Translations under genes and position numbers: made by a program
Part shown: positions 1 to 5,304 of the stretch, in pieces
Position numbering within the stretch: position 1 is the stretch's first letter
Layout: each line of letters begins with the position of its first letter
NCBI GenBank assembly: GCA_002348585.1
Contig: DEBO01000052.1
Coordinates: 1-6,174 of the forward strand
DNA length: 6,174 nt
Source of the DNA: Alphaproteobacteria bacterium UBA2954
GTDB taxonomy: Bacteria; Pseudomonadota; Alphaproteobacteria; Puniceispirillales; Puniceispirillaceae
Reading direction: 5' to 3'
Notes under the pieces: model-generated
Databases searched by the model: none
Told to the model about the DNA's origin: nothing
The model's input: only the letters and a program-made list of their open reading frames with translations

Positions 1-1
1 A

Positions 2-718
2 AACTCAGCTGCCCAGGTCCAACTATTTGAAGCACTTGGCGCCCAGCCGCCAGCTATGGGACATTTGGCCCTGCTGGCAGGTACAGATGGAGAGGGGCTG
101 TCAAAACGCCTGGGCAGTCTGTCTGTTCGCCAATTGCGTGAGAAAGGTGTGGAAGCACTAGCCCTTGCCAGTCTATTAGCGCGAATTGGCACATCAGCAC
201 CGATCATAGCGCAGCCTTTAATGGCTGATATTATTGACGAGTTTGATATCAATAGCTTTGGGCGGGCAACACCAAAATTCTCTCCTGATGAATTGATGCA
301 GATAAATGCCCGTGTACTGCAGCAACTCGATTTCAGTGTTGTAAATGGTCGTCTTTCTGACGCAGGCCTGGGCTCTGTTGATGAGGGTTTTTGGCTTGCA
401 GTGAGAGGTAATATCACAAAATTGACAGAAGTTGCAGATTGGTGGGCAGTTTGTCATCAGCCTGTTGTACCGGAAATTGAAGACCCTGATCTACTTGCTG
501 TTGCATTGGAAAAACTACCTGAAGGACCATTTGGCCAAGAAAGTTGGTCTGTATGGACAAAGGCAGTGGGAACTGCTGCAGGTAAGAAAGGCAAGTCTTT
601 GTTCATGCCGTTGCGAAAGGCGCTCACTGGCCGGGCTTTTGGCCCTGATATGGGCGTCTTGCTGCGTTATATGAAAGCTGAAATTGTGAGGCAGAGGCTC
701 GCTGGACAAACAGCCTGA
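2..718 (+). CDS. gltX: Glutamyl-tRNA synthetase, C-terminal part (5' end outside window)
   Basis: Class I aminoacyl-tRNA synthetase that charges tRNA with glutamate in the cytoplasm. The frame is open from base 2, so the ATG at 56 is internal and the true start lies left of the window; about 238 residues are visible. The ATP-binding KMSKS-type loop reads LSKR at bases 98-109, within 'GEGLSKRLG', a form usual in alphaproteobacterial GltX. It is followed by the 'SVRQLREKG...LASLLARIGTS' helix region and then the anticodon-binding helical domain, ending in the family-typical 'PLRKALTGRAFGPDMG' stretch. The Rossmann fold and HIGH motif would be upstream and cannot be checked. cysS follows after 37 bases with no terminator between them, so cotranscription is likely. 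In lineages with two GltX paralogues one may charge tRNA-Gln instead; this fragment cannot decide that. Confidence 0.93.
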   Translation, partial: NSAAQVQLFEALGAQPPAMGHLALLAGTDGEGLSKRLGSLSVRQLREKGVEALALASLLARIGTSAPIIAQPLMADIIDEFDINSFGRATPKFSPDELMQINARVLQQLDFSVVNGRLSDAGLGSVDEGFWLAVRGNITKLTEVADWWAVCHQPVVPEIEDPDLLAVALEKLPEGPFGQESWSVWTKAVGTAAGKKGKSLFMPLRKALTGRAFGPDMGVLLRYMKAEIVRQRLAGQTA

Positions 719-755
719 CAAATCTGAGAACTGATAAAAATATGTTGTGAAGATA

Positions 756-2114
756 ATGGATATTGTTCTCTATAATACAAAGGCAAGGGAAAAGCAGGTC
801 TTCCTGCCGATTCAGCGTGATAATGTCCGGTTGTATGCCTGTGGGCCGACTGTCTATGACAGAATTCATGTTGGCAATGCCCGTCCGCTTGTTGTATTTG
901 ACGTTCTTGTCCGGCTTTTGCGTGCAGCTTTTCCAAAAGTCACTTATGTGCGAAATATAACAGATGTTGATGATAAAATTAATGCAAGAGCTGCGGAACG
1001 CGGAATCTCGATTTCTGAATTATGTGAGCAGACTATTTTTAGTTTTCATAAAGACTGCGAAGCTTTGAACTTGCTATCGCCTGATATTGAGCCACGCGCA
1101 ACAGAACATATCACGCAGATGGTTGCGATGATCACTGGGCTTATCGAAAAGGGATTTGCTTACGAAGCAGAGGGCCATGTTTTGTTTGCTATTGAAAAGA
1201 TGCCAGATTATGGCCAGCTTTCAGGTCGCAGCCTTGATGAAATGGTTGCTGGAGCTCGGGTTGAAATTGCGCCGTACAAGGCACATCCAGCTGATTTTGT
1301 GCTCTGGAAACCATCAAAAGCGGAAATTCCAGGCTGGGGCAGCCCGTGGGGCCGAGGTCGGCCGGGATGGCATATTGAATGTTCAGCTATGTCATCAGAA
1401 TATTTGGGTGTAGAGTTTGATATTCATGCAGGCGGTCTTGATCTGGTTTTTCCTCATCACGAAAATGAAATTGCACAATCACGCTGTGCGCATGGCACAT
1501 CTCAAATGGCTGCGTTTTGGGTACATAATGGTTATGTGACTGTTGAAGGTCAGAAAATGTCCAAATCATTGGGCAATTTCACTACAGTTGAAGATGCACT
1601 TCAGTGGCACAGAGGAGAGGTGATTAGGTTCAGCCTTTTATCCGCACACTACCGCGCGCCGTTTGATTTTTCTATTGCTGCGCTCCAGCAAGCCCGCACG
1701 GTTCTTGATAAATTCTACCGGGCGGTATCCGTTGCTCAGAGAGCTGATATCATCACAGATTTAACTTTGCTAGATACTGAATTTATTTCTGCATTGGCGG
1801 ATGATATGAATACGCCGCTAGCCATCAGCTGCCTGCACCGTCTGGCTGTTGAGGCGAATAAGGGCCAACTGGCAAGTGCGCGTCAGCTTTTATCCTGCGG
1901 CTCTATGCTTGGCTTGCTGACAGATGAAAACTGGTTTGCGGGCGAGTCAGATGATAGCAAAGCGACTTTTGAAATTGAACGCGCTATAGAAGCCCGCAAT
2001 CAGGCGCGCGCATTAGGCGATTTTGCTGAGGCAGATCGAATTCGCGACCAGCTTGCTGAGCAGGGGATAAAGTTACTGGATGGCCCTGACGGCACACATT
2101 GGCGGCGTCTCTAA
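756..2114 (+). CDS. cysS: Cysteinyl-tRNA synthetase
   Basis: Class I synthetase that charges tRNA-Cys with cysteine; cytoplasmic and normally essential. From the ATG at 756 it has 452 residues, close to the family norm of about 460. All expected landmarks are visible. The HIGH-type motif HVGN is at residues 38-41 and the KMSKS loop is exact at 267-271. The zinc ligands are C29, C209 (in HIEC), H234 and E238 (in FPHHENE); three of these numbers equal those of the E. coli enzyme (C209, H234, E238). The C-terminal DALR-type helical domain ends with 'ALGDFAEADRIRDQLAEQGI', a standard CysS ending. An in-frame GTG at 747 would add three residues, but it lacks a Shine-Dalgarno sequence and family proteins start at the equivalent of 'MDIVLYNT', so I chose 756. 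It lies 37 bases after gltX and probably shares its transcript. Confidence 0.96.
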   Translation: MDIVLYNTKAREKQVFLPIQRDNVRLYACGPTVYDRIHVGNARPLVVFDVLVRLLRAAFPKVTYVRNITDVDDKINARAAERGISISELCEQTIFSFHKDCEALNLLSPDIEPRATEHITQMVAMITGLIEKGFAYEAEGHVLFAIEKMPDYGQLSGRSLDEMVAGARVEIAPYKAHPADFVLWKPSKAEIPGWGSPWGRGRPGWHIECSAMSSEYLGVEFDIHAGGLDLVFPHHENEIAQSRCAHGTSQMAAFWVHNGYVTVEGQKMSKSLGNFTTVEDALQWHRGEVIRFSLLSAHYRAPFDFSIAALQQARTVLDKFYRAVSVAQRADIITDLTLLDTEFISALADDMNTPLAISCLHRLAVEANKGQLASARQLLSCGSMLGLLTDENWFAGESDDSKATFEIERAIEARNQARALGDFAEADRIRDQLAEQGIKLLDGPDGTHWRRL

Positions 2115-2230
2115 AAGCAATACGCTAGAAGCTTGATTTTCGCTTGCCCTGTAAATAAGCTACAATCCGCGACCATTTCTCATATGAGGGAAATAAAAAC
2201 AGATGGGATGATTTCAATAGGGATACATAC

Positions 2231-2623
2231 ATGTCTGACCAGCGGACTGACAATCTTACAATATTTTTTGATACGACCCTTAGCGATGGTGGGCAGACAA
2301 GAAGTGCTGATTTGTCAGCTGCTGATAAGCAGTTCATTGCACTGGCACTCAATGATTTTGGGATAGACTACCTTAAAGATGGCTGGCTGGGGGCCAATCC
2401 AACCGATGATATGTTTTTCAGCAAAGATAAAAAGTTGAAAAACGCAAAGCTCGTCGCTTTTGGCATGACACGTCGCAGCGAGCGTCTTGTTGAAAATAAC
2501 CCAGGCCTAAATGCTTTCCTTGATCTCCAAACAGATGCGACCTGTCTGGTTAGCAAGACTTGGTATTTTCACGTCACCACGGCGTCGAATATTGAGTTAG
2601 ACGTAAACACTGCGAATAGATGA
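2231..2623 (+). pseudogene. cimA: Truncated and degenerate citramalate synthase / 2-isopropylmalate synthase-family remnant
   Basis: The 130-residue frame matches only the N-terminal quarter of the long (about 520-540 residue) citramalate synthases, which condense pyruvate and acetyl-CoA on a route to 2-oxobutyrate and isoleucine. Recognisable pieces in order are FFDTTL-DGGQ (12-22), GANPTDDMFF (54-63), AKLVAFGMTRR and KTW-FHVT (109-116). Similarity runs almost to the stop codon, then ends, so most of the TIM barrel and the C-terminal domain are missing. Several sites that I recall as near-invariant are changed: the catalytic Arg of DTTLRDG is Ser18, the usual 'EGGWPG' reads K49 D50 G W L53 G, and the usual GK-W-D reads S108 K-W-Y112. 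Each change is one base from the expected codon. AGGGA at 2219-2223 lies 7 bases before the ATG, so it may still be translated. The stop overlaps the trmJ start. A shortened protein with a new role is possible but less likely than decay. Confidence 0.78.
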
Positions 2624-3414
2624 GTATTACACCTGTTCAGATTCCAACTGCACTTACACCTGTCGTTATCCTTGCACGACCGCAGATGGGTGAAAATATA
2701 GGCGCGACGGCCAGAGCCATGAAGAATTGCGGATTAATGTCTTTGCGACTTGTCACCCCGCGTGATGGCTGGCCCAACCCTGCAGCTGAACCCATGGCCA
2801 GCAATGCTGCAGATATTCTTGAAACAGCAGAGGTTTATGACAGTCTGCCAGATGCACTGCATGATATTGGTTATCTTGTGGCGACTTCTGCACGTCCGCG
2901 CAATATGGAAAAACCCGTATTTACGCCGCGTGAAGCGATAACCGAAGTGGTTAAGCGACAGGCATGGCAGCATCAAGGTGAAAGTCCACGTTCTGCTTTG
3001 CTGTTTGGAGCAGAGCGGTCAGGTCTTGATAATGAGGAATTGATGTTAGCTGATTGTGTCGCCCAGGCGCCGTTAAATCCGGAATTTATGTCCCTGAATT
3101 TAGCGCAGGCTGTTTTGCTAATGGCTTGGGAATGGCGTATGGCTGCCCTTGCTGACAGCGAGCATCTGGCAGAGGAGCCAGAAGGAGTGTCAGCCCCTGC
3201 AGATTTGGAAAAGCGGGCTTATTTTATGTCACGTCTGCAAGACGTTTTGGCACGCGAAGGGTTCTTCGGCAATGCTGAAATGGCCCCGATTGTGCACCGT
3301 AACTTGACCTGTCTTCTTGCTCGAAGCGCGCCAACTGAGCACGAATTAAATACATTGCACGGAATCCTGACACTTTTTGAGCGGAATACAGAAGCTGGAG
3401 GTGACAATTCTTGA
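2620..3414 (+). CDS. trmJ: tRNA (cytidine/uridine-2'-O-)-methyltransferase, TrmJ type (SPOUT/TrmH family)
   Basis: SPOUT-class methyltransferase of 264 residues. The family uses S-adenosylmethionine to 2'-O-methylate ribose in RNA; E. coli TrmJ acts on position 32 of the tRNA anticodon loop. The three knotted-fold motifs are visible: motif 1 NIGATARAMKNCG (26-38) with R32 as the likely catalytic arginine, motif 2 LLFGAERSGLDNEEL (127-141), and motif 3 PLNPEFMSLNLAQA (151-164), which forms the trefoil knot and cofactor pocket. A TSARPR stretch (89-94) matches TrmJ 'TSARSR'. The C-terminal 70 or so residues form the helical extension typical of TrmJ. The ATG overlaps the stop of the cimA remnant (ATGA, 2620-2623) and I see no good Shine-Dalgarno sequence before it, so translation may depend on coupling to the remnant. 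The stop codon lies in the -35 box of the rpsD promoter. Substrate position in this organism is inferred from the family. Confidence 0.92.
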   Translation: MSITPVQIPTALTPVVILARPQMGENIGATARAMKNCGLMSLRLVTPRDGWPNPAAEPMASNAADILETAEVYDSLPDALHDIGYLVATSARPRNMEKPVFTPREAITEVVKRQAWQHQGESPRSALLFGAERSGLDNEELMLADCVAQAPLNPEFMSLNLAQAVLLMAWEWRMAALADSEHLAEEPEGVSAPADLEKRAYFMSRLQDVLAREGFFGNAEMAPIVHRNLTCLLARSAPTEHELNTLHGILTLFERNTEAGGDNS

Positions 3415-3438
3415 CATCTGAATAGGAAATCGTATACT
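3411..3438 (+). promoter_or_regulatory. Strong sigma70-type promoter for rpsD
   Basis: A consensus -35 hexamer TTGACA (3411-3416) is separated by 16 bases from TATACT (3433-3438), one mismatch from the consensus -10. The -35 overlaps the trmJ stop codon TGA (3412-3414). Transcription would start near 3445, leaving a leader of about 83 bases before rpsD. Its strength suits a ribosomal protein gene. Confidence 0.85.
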
Positions 3439-3464
3439 CCCGCGCATTCCTGGGAAAGTTGACA

Positions 3465-3480
3465 TAAAGCAAAAGCTTTA
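3465..3480 (+). promoter_or_regulatory. Hairpin in the rpsD leader
   Basis: A perfect 6-bp inverted repeat, TAAAGC / GCTTTA, flanks an AAAA tetraloop about 20 bases into the predicted rpsD transcript. No U-tract follows, so it is not an intrinsic terminator. In several bacteria S4 represses its own synthesis by binding a structured leader; this hairpin is a candidate part of such an element, but nothing in the sequence proves that. Confidence 0.45.
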
Positions 3481-3511
3481 CGCCACGGTGATCATACCCT
3501 ACCGGGACAAC

Positions 3512-3518
3512 AAAAGGA
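3512..3518 (+). promoter_or_regulatory. Ribosome binding site of rpsD
   Basis: AAAAGGA lies 10 bases before the ATG at 3529, slightly long but acceptable spacing. It supports this start, which makes the S4 N-terminus a few residues longer than in many alphaproteobacterial homologues. Confidence 0.65.
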
Positions 3519-3528
3519 TAAAAAGCCA

Positions 3529-4158
3529 ATGGCACCAAAAACCGAACATAAACGTCATTCCTCCAAGCATAAAATTGACAGACGTCTCGGCGTCAATCTG
3601 TGGGGGCGCGCAAAATCACCATTAAACGCGAGATCCTACGCGCCCGGCCAGCATGGCCAGCGTCGCAAAAAGCCAACTGATTTCGGTATTCAGCTGATGG
3701 CCAAGCAAAAGTTGAAAGGCTATTACGGAAATATTGGAGAAAAGCAGTTCAAAAAATATTACCAAGAGGCTGTACGCCGGCAGGGTGATACAGGTCAGAA
3801 CCTTATTGGAATTTTGGAATCGCGGCTGGATGCTGTGCTTTATCGCGCCAAACTGGCCCCAACTGTATTTGCTGCGCGACAGATTATCAACCATGGTCAT
3901 GTAATGCTGAATGGCAAGCGCTGCAACATTGCTTCTGTGATGTTGAAAGCTGGTGATGCTTTGCAGCTTCGCGACAAAGCGAAGCAGATGCCTGCCATTC
4001 TGGAAGGCATAGCCTCTATTGAGCGTGATGTACCCGAATATATCGAAGCTGATCATGACAAGATGTCTGCCACATTGGTGCGTGCGCCATCTCTGAACGA
4101 GGTGCCTTATCCTGTGCAGATGGAACCAAACCTTGTGGTGGAATATTATTCACGTTAA
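3529..4158 (+). CDS. rpsD: 30S ribosomal protein S4
   Basis: Primary 16S rRNA-binding protein that nucleates 30S subunit assembly and helps maintain decoding accuracy; 209 residues, a normal length. The N-terminal S4 region contains [13 protein letters not shown] (15-27), the [10 protein letters not shown] segment (39-48) and [12 protein letters not shown] (58-69). The S4 RNA-binding domain spans roughly 97-160 and includes [12 protein letters not shown] and the loop [11 protein letters not shown]. The protein ends with the usual [11 protein letters not shown]. It is the cysteine-poor form without the N-terminal zinc-binding cysteines found in some S4 proteins. The first residues, [12 protein letters not shown], are slightly longer than the short MTKR-type beginning common in the class, but the ribosome binding site supports this start. 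With its own promoter and terminator the gene appears monocistronic and lies outside the alpha operon context known from E. coli, which is common in alphaproteobacteria. Confidence 0.97.
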   Translation: MAPKTEHKRHSSKHKIDRRLGVNLWGRAKSPLNARSYAPGQHGQRRKKPTDFGIQLMAKQKLKGYYGNIGEKQFKKYYQEAVRRQGDTGQNLIGILESRLDAVLYRAKLAPTVFAARQIINHGHVMLNGKRCNIASVMLKAGDALQLRDKAKQMPAILEGIASIERDVPEYIEADHDKMSATLVRAPSLNEVPYPVQMEPNLVVEYYSR

Positions 4159-4190
4159 TTAATGGTTTTCTATCCTTCTTACAGATAAGA

Positions 4191-4224
4191 AAAAGGCACC
4201 AGATAATTCGGTGCCTTTTGTTTT
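4191..4224 (+). terminator. Rho-independent terminator after rpsD
   Basis: A perfect 10-bp stem, AAAAGGCACC (4191-4200) and GGTGCCTTTT (4210-4219), encloses a 9-base loop and runs into a T-rich tail (TTTTGTTTT). It lies about 33 bases after the rpsD stop and should end the rpsD transcript before the next gene. The A-tract on the left arm could also allow some termination on the other strand. Confidence 0.92.
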
Positions 4225-4235
4225 CTAGCGCTCAT

Positions 4236-4263
4236 TTGTGCGAATTCTGAATCATGCTACTCT
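4236..4263 (+). promoter_or_regulatory. Candidate promoter for the monooxygenase-fold gene
   Basis: TTGTGC (4236-4241), a 16-base spacer and TACTCT (4258-4263) preceded by TG at 4255-4256 form an extended -10 type promoter. Transcription would start near 4270, before the ribosome binding site at 4285-4288. The match is moderate; it is supported by the terminator just upstream, which means the gene needs its own promoter. Confidence 0.4.
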
Positions 4264-4284
4264 GTCTGAAGGAGTTGGTGTTGT

Positions 4285-4288
4285 GGAG
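4285..4288 (+). promoter_or_regulatory. Ribosome binding site deciding the start at 4296
   Basis: GGAG lies 7 bases before the ATG at 4296. The in-frame ATG at 4254 has no such site and would lie upstream of the likely transcription start. A second purine-rich stretch, AAGGAG (4269-4274), could serve a TTG start at 4281, a weaker alternative. Confidence 0.6.
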
Positions 4289-4295
4289 CAAAAAG

Positions 4296-4634
4296 ATGAC
4301 AACAGGGTGGCCAGATGAATATTACGCTGTTATTTTCACGACACAGCGCACTGATGCGGAAATGGCCATGTATGGTCTGACTTCAGAACGAATGATTGAG
4401 CTGGCACAACAACAGCCGGGCTTTCTGGGGCTGGAATCCGTCCGGGAAGATAATGGCCTTGGGATTACTGTATCATACTGGCGTGACAGAGAAGCCATCG
4501 CAGCGTGGGAAGACCATGCTGAATATCGCGTTGCTCAGGCCTTGGGCCGCAAAGAATTTTATAGCTGGTTTCAGCTGCGCATCGCAAAGGTCACAGAAGA
4601 ACACAGCTTTGGCCTCGACGATTTGTTAGGATGA
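4296..4634 (+). CDS. Antibiotic biosynthesis monooxygenase (ABM)-fold small protein
   Basis: A 112-residue protein of the dimeric alpha/beta-barrel (ferredoxin-like) ABM superfamily, close to the YqjZ-like group. Visible family features are the first strand YYAVIFTTQRT, the helix SERMIELAQQQPGFLGLESVRE, the GITVSYWRDREAIAAWEDHAEYRVAQALGRKEFYSWFQLRIAKV block, and an acidic C-terminal tail. The aromatic strand-helix pattern YW...AW...H...AQ..GR...Y is diagnostic of the fold. Members range from quinone-forming monooxygenases and haem-degrading enzymes to proteins of unknown function, and fold alone does not give a substrate. No signal peptide or membrane segment is seen, so it should be cytoplasmic. 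I chose ATG 4296 over 4254 because of the ribosome binding site and because homology begins at 'DEYYAVIF'. It converges on grxD with a gap of 12 bases and has no obvious functional partner nearby. Confidence 0.82.
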   Translation: MTTGWPDEYYAVIFTTQRTDAEMAMYGLTSERMIELAQQQPGFLGLESVREDNGLGITVSYWRDREAIAAWEDHAEYRVAQALGRKEFYSWFQLRIAKVTEEHSFGLDDLLG

Positions 4635-4646
4635 GACCTCAGTGGC

Positions 4647-4997
4647 CTAGCTTTGGACAGGCTGCGGATTAACATCCACTCCGTGCGTATTTAGCATTTC
4701 CATCAGTTCGCCTGATTCATACATTTCACGAATTATATCACAACCGCCAATAAATTCACCTTTGACATAAAGCTGGGGAATTGTTGGCCAGTCTGAATAC
4801 TGCTTTATTCCCTCGCGGATGGAATCATCATCGAGAACATTCACACCTTTAAATTTTATTCCTAGATGGCTAAGAACGCCTACAACTGTAGCAGAAAACC
4901 CACACTGCGGGAAAACTGGTGTTCCCTTCATGAACAGGACCACGTCTGAAGCGTCAATGTCATTCTGAATTCTGTCCCTGGTAGATTGATCAAGCAT
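4647..4997 (-). CDS. grxD: Monothiol CGFS glutaredoxin (Grx4/GrxD family)
   Basis: A 116-residue single-domain monothiol glutaredoxin. The family binds a glutathione-ligated [2Fe-2S] cluster as a homodimer or with BolA and passes clusters to target proteins; it has little classical disulfide reductase activity. The active site CGFS is at residues 32-35 in KGTPVFPQCGFS. Glutathione-contacting segments WPTIPQLYVKGEFIGGCDI lie at 70-88, including the cis-proline TIP and the GGCD motif, with K24 before the active site. A GTG at 5003 would add two residues, but AAGGA is only 1 base before that GTG and exactly 7 before the ATG at 4997, so I chose the ATG. It is the last gene of the purL-bolA-grxD series, 39 bases after bolA. 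I see no convincing terminator between it and the convergent gene. Confidence 0.95.
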   Translation of the reverse strand: MLDQSTRDRIQNDIDASDVVLFMKGTPVFPQCGFSATVVGVLSHLGIKFKGVNVLDDDSIREGIKQYSDWPTIPQLYVKGEFIGGCDIIREMYESGELMEMLNTHGVDVNPQPVQS

Positions 4998-5004
4998 TTT
5001 CACT

Positions 5005-5009
5005 TCCTT
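5005..5009 (-). promoter_or_regulatory. Ribosome binding site of grxD, decides the start
   Basis: On the minus strand AAGGA lies 7 bases before the ATG at 4997 but only one base before the alternative GTG at 5003, which favours the ATG start. Confidence 0.75.
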
Positions 5010-5036
5010 TTTTCTACTTCTGGCTAACTTGTTTAG

Positions 5037-5273
5037 TCATGATTTAGGAGCTCTTGTCTGCAGGGCAAGCGCATGCAATTGTCCGCCCATACGTCCCCCG
5101 AGTGAATCATAAACCATCTGATGTTGCTGAACACGCGTTTTACCCAAAAATGCAGCACTTTCTACCATACAGGAATAATGGTCTCCATCACCTCGTAAAT
5201 CTTCAATCGATATTTTGGCGTCGGGAAAAGCAAGACGTATCAAATCTTCGATCTCATGAGCCTGCATTGCCAT
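5037..5273 (-). CDS. bolA: BolA family protein (Grx4 partner)
   Basis: A 78-residue BolA-fold protein. BolA proteins form [2Fe-2S]-bridged complexes with CGFS glutaredoxins and act in Fe-S cluster delivery and iron-status signalling; some also bind DNA. The helix EIEDLIRLAFPDAKISIEDL (7-26) leads into the GDGDHYSC loop (28-35), whose H32 or C35 may be the variable cluster ligand. The central signature GKTRVQQHQMVYDSLGGRMG (44-63) is followed by the conserved C-terminal H67 in LHALALQT, the expected invariant ligand. The short length without a long N-terminal extension resembles the BolA2/YrbA-like bacterial group. The start at 5273 is supported by AAAGGA 7 bases upstream; an in-frame ATG at 5267 is less well placed. 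It sits 31 bases after purL and 39 before grxD, so functional pairing with Grx4 is strongly suggested. Confidence 0.95.
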   Translation of the reverse strand: MAMQAHEIEDLIRLAFPDAKISIEDLRGDGDHYSCMVESAAFLGKTRVQQHQMVYDSLGGRMGGQLHALALQTRAPKS

Positions 5274-5280
5274 GCTTTAT

Positions 5281-5286
5281 TCCTTT
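5281..5286 (-). promoter_or_regulatory. Ribosome binding site of bolA
   Basis: On the minus strand AAAGGA lies 7 bases before the ATG at 5273, inside the 31-base gap after the purL stop. This fits reinitiation or independent initiation within a polycistronic mRNA and fixes the bolA start. Confidence 0.7.
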
Positions 5287-5304
5287 GCTATCGCTTCTGT
5301 TTGG

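Noticed and set aside
747..755. GTG at 747 as the cysS start
   Set aside because: No Shine-Dalgarno sequence at a proper distance, and family N-termini align with the ATG at 756 (MDIVLYNT).
2115..2160. Terminator after cysS
   Set aside because: No stem with a following T-tract is visible in the gap, so cysS may read into the remnant and trmJ.
2139..2166. Full sigma70 promoter before the cimA remnant
   Set aside because: TACAAT is a reasonable -10, but TTGATT is 22 bases away and TTGCCC only 11, so no acceptable -35 spacing is present; kept only as a tentative note.
2133..2366. 77-codon plus-strand frame overlapping the gap and the cimA remnant
   Set aside because: The overlapping frame at 2231 shows clear family motifs while this one is low complexity and unrecognisable; it is an out-of-frame shadow.
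3622..4056. 144-codon open frame on the minus strand
   Set aside because: It lies wholly antisense to rpsD, whose protein is unmistakable; the antisense product has no recognisable motif and no ribosome binding site that I can support.
4254..4295. ATG at 4254 as the start of the ABM-fold gene
   Set aside because: It would add 14 residues unlike the family, overlaps the likely promoter -10 region, and GGAG at 4285-4288 points to the ATG at 4296.
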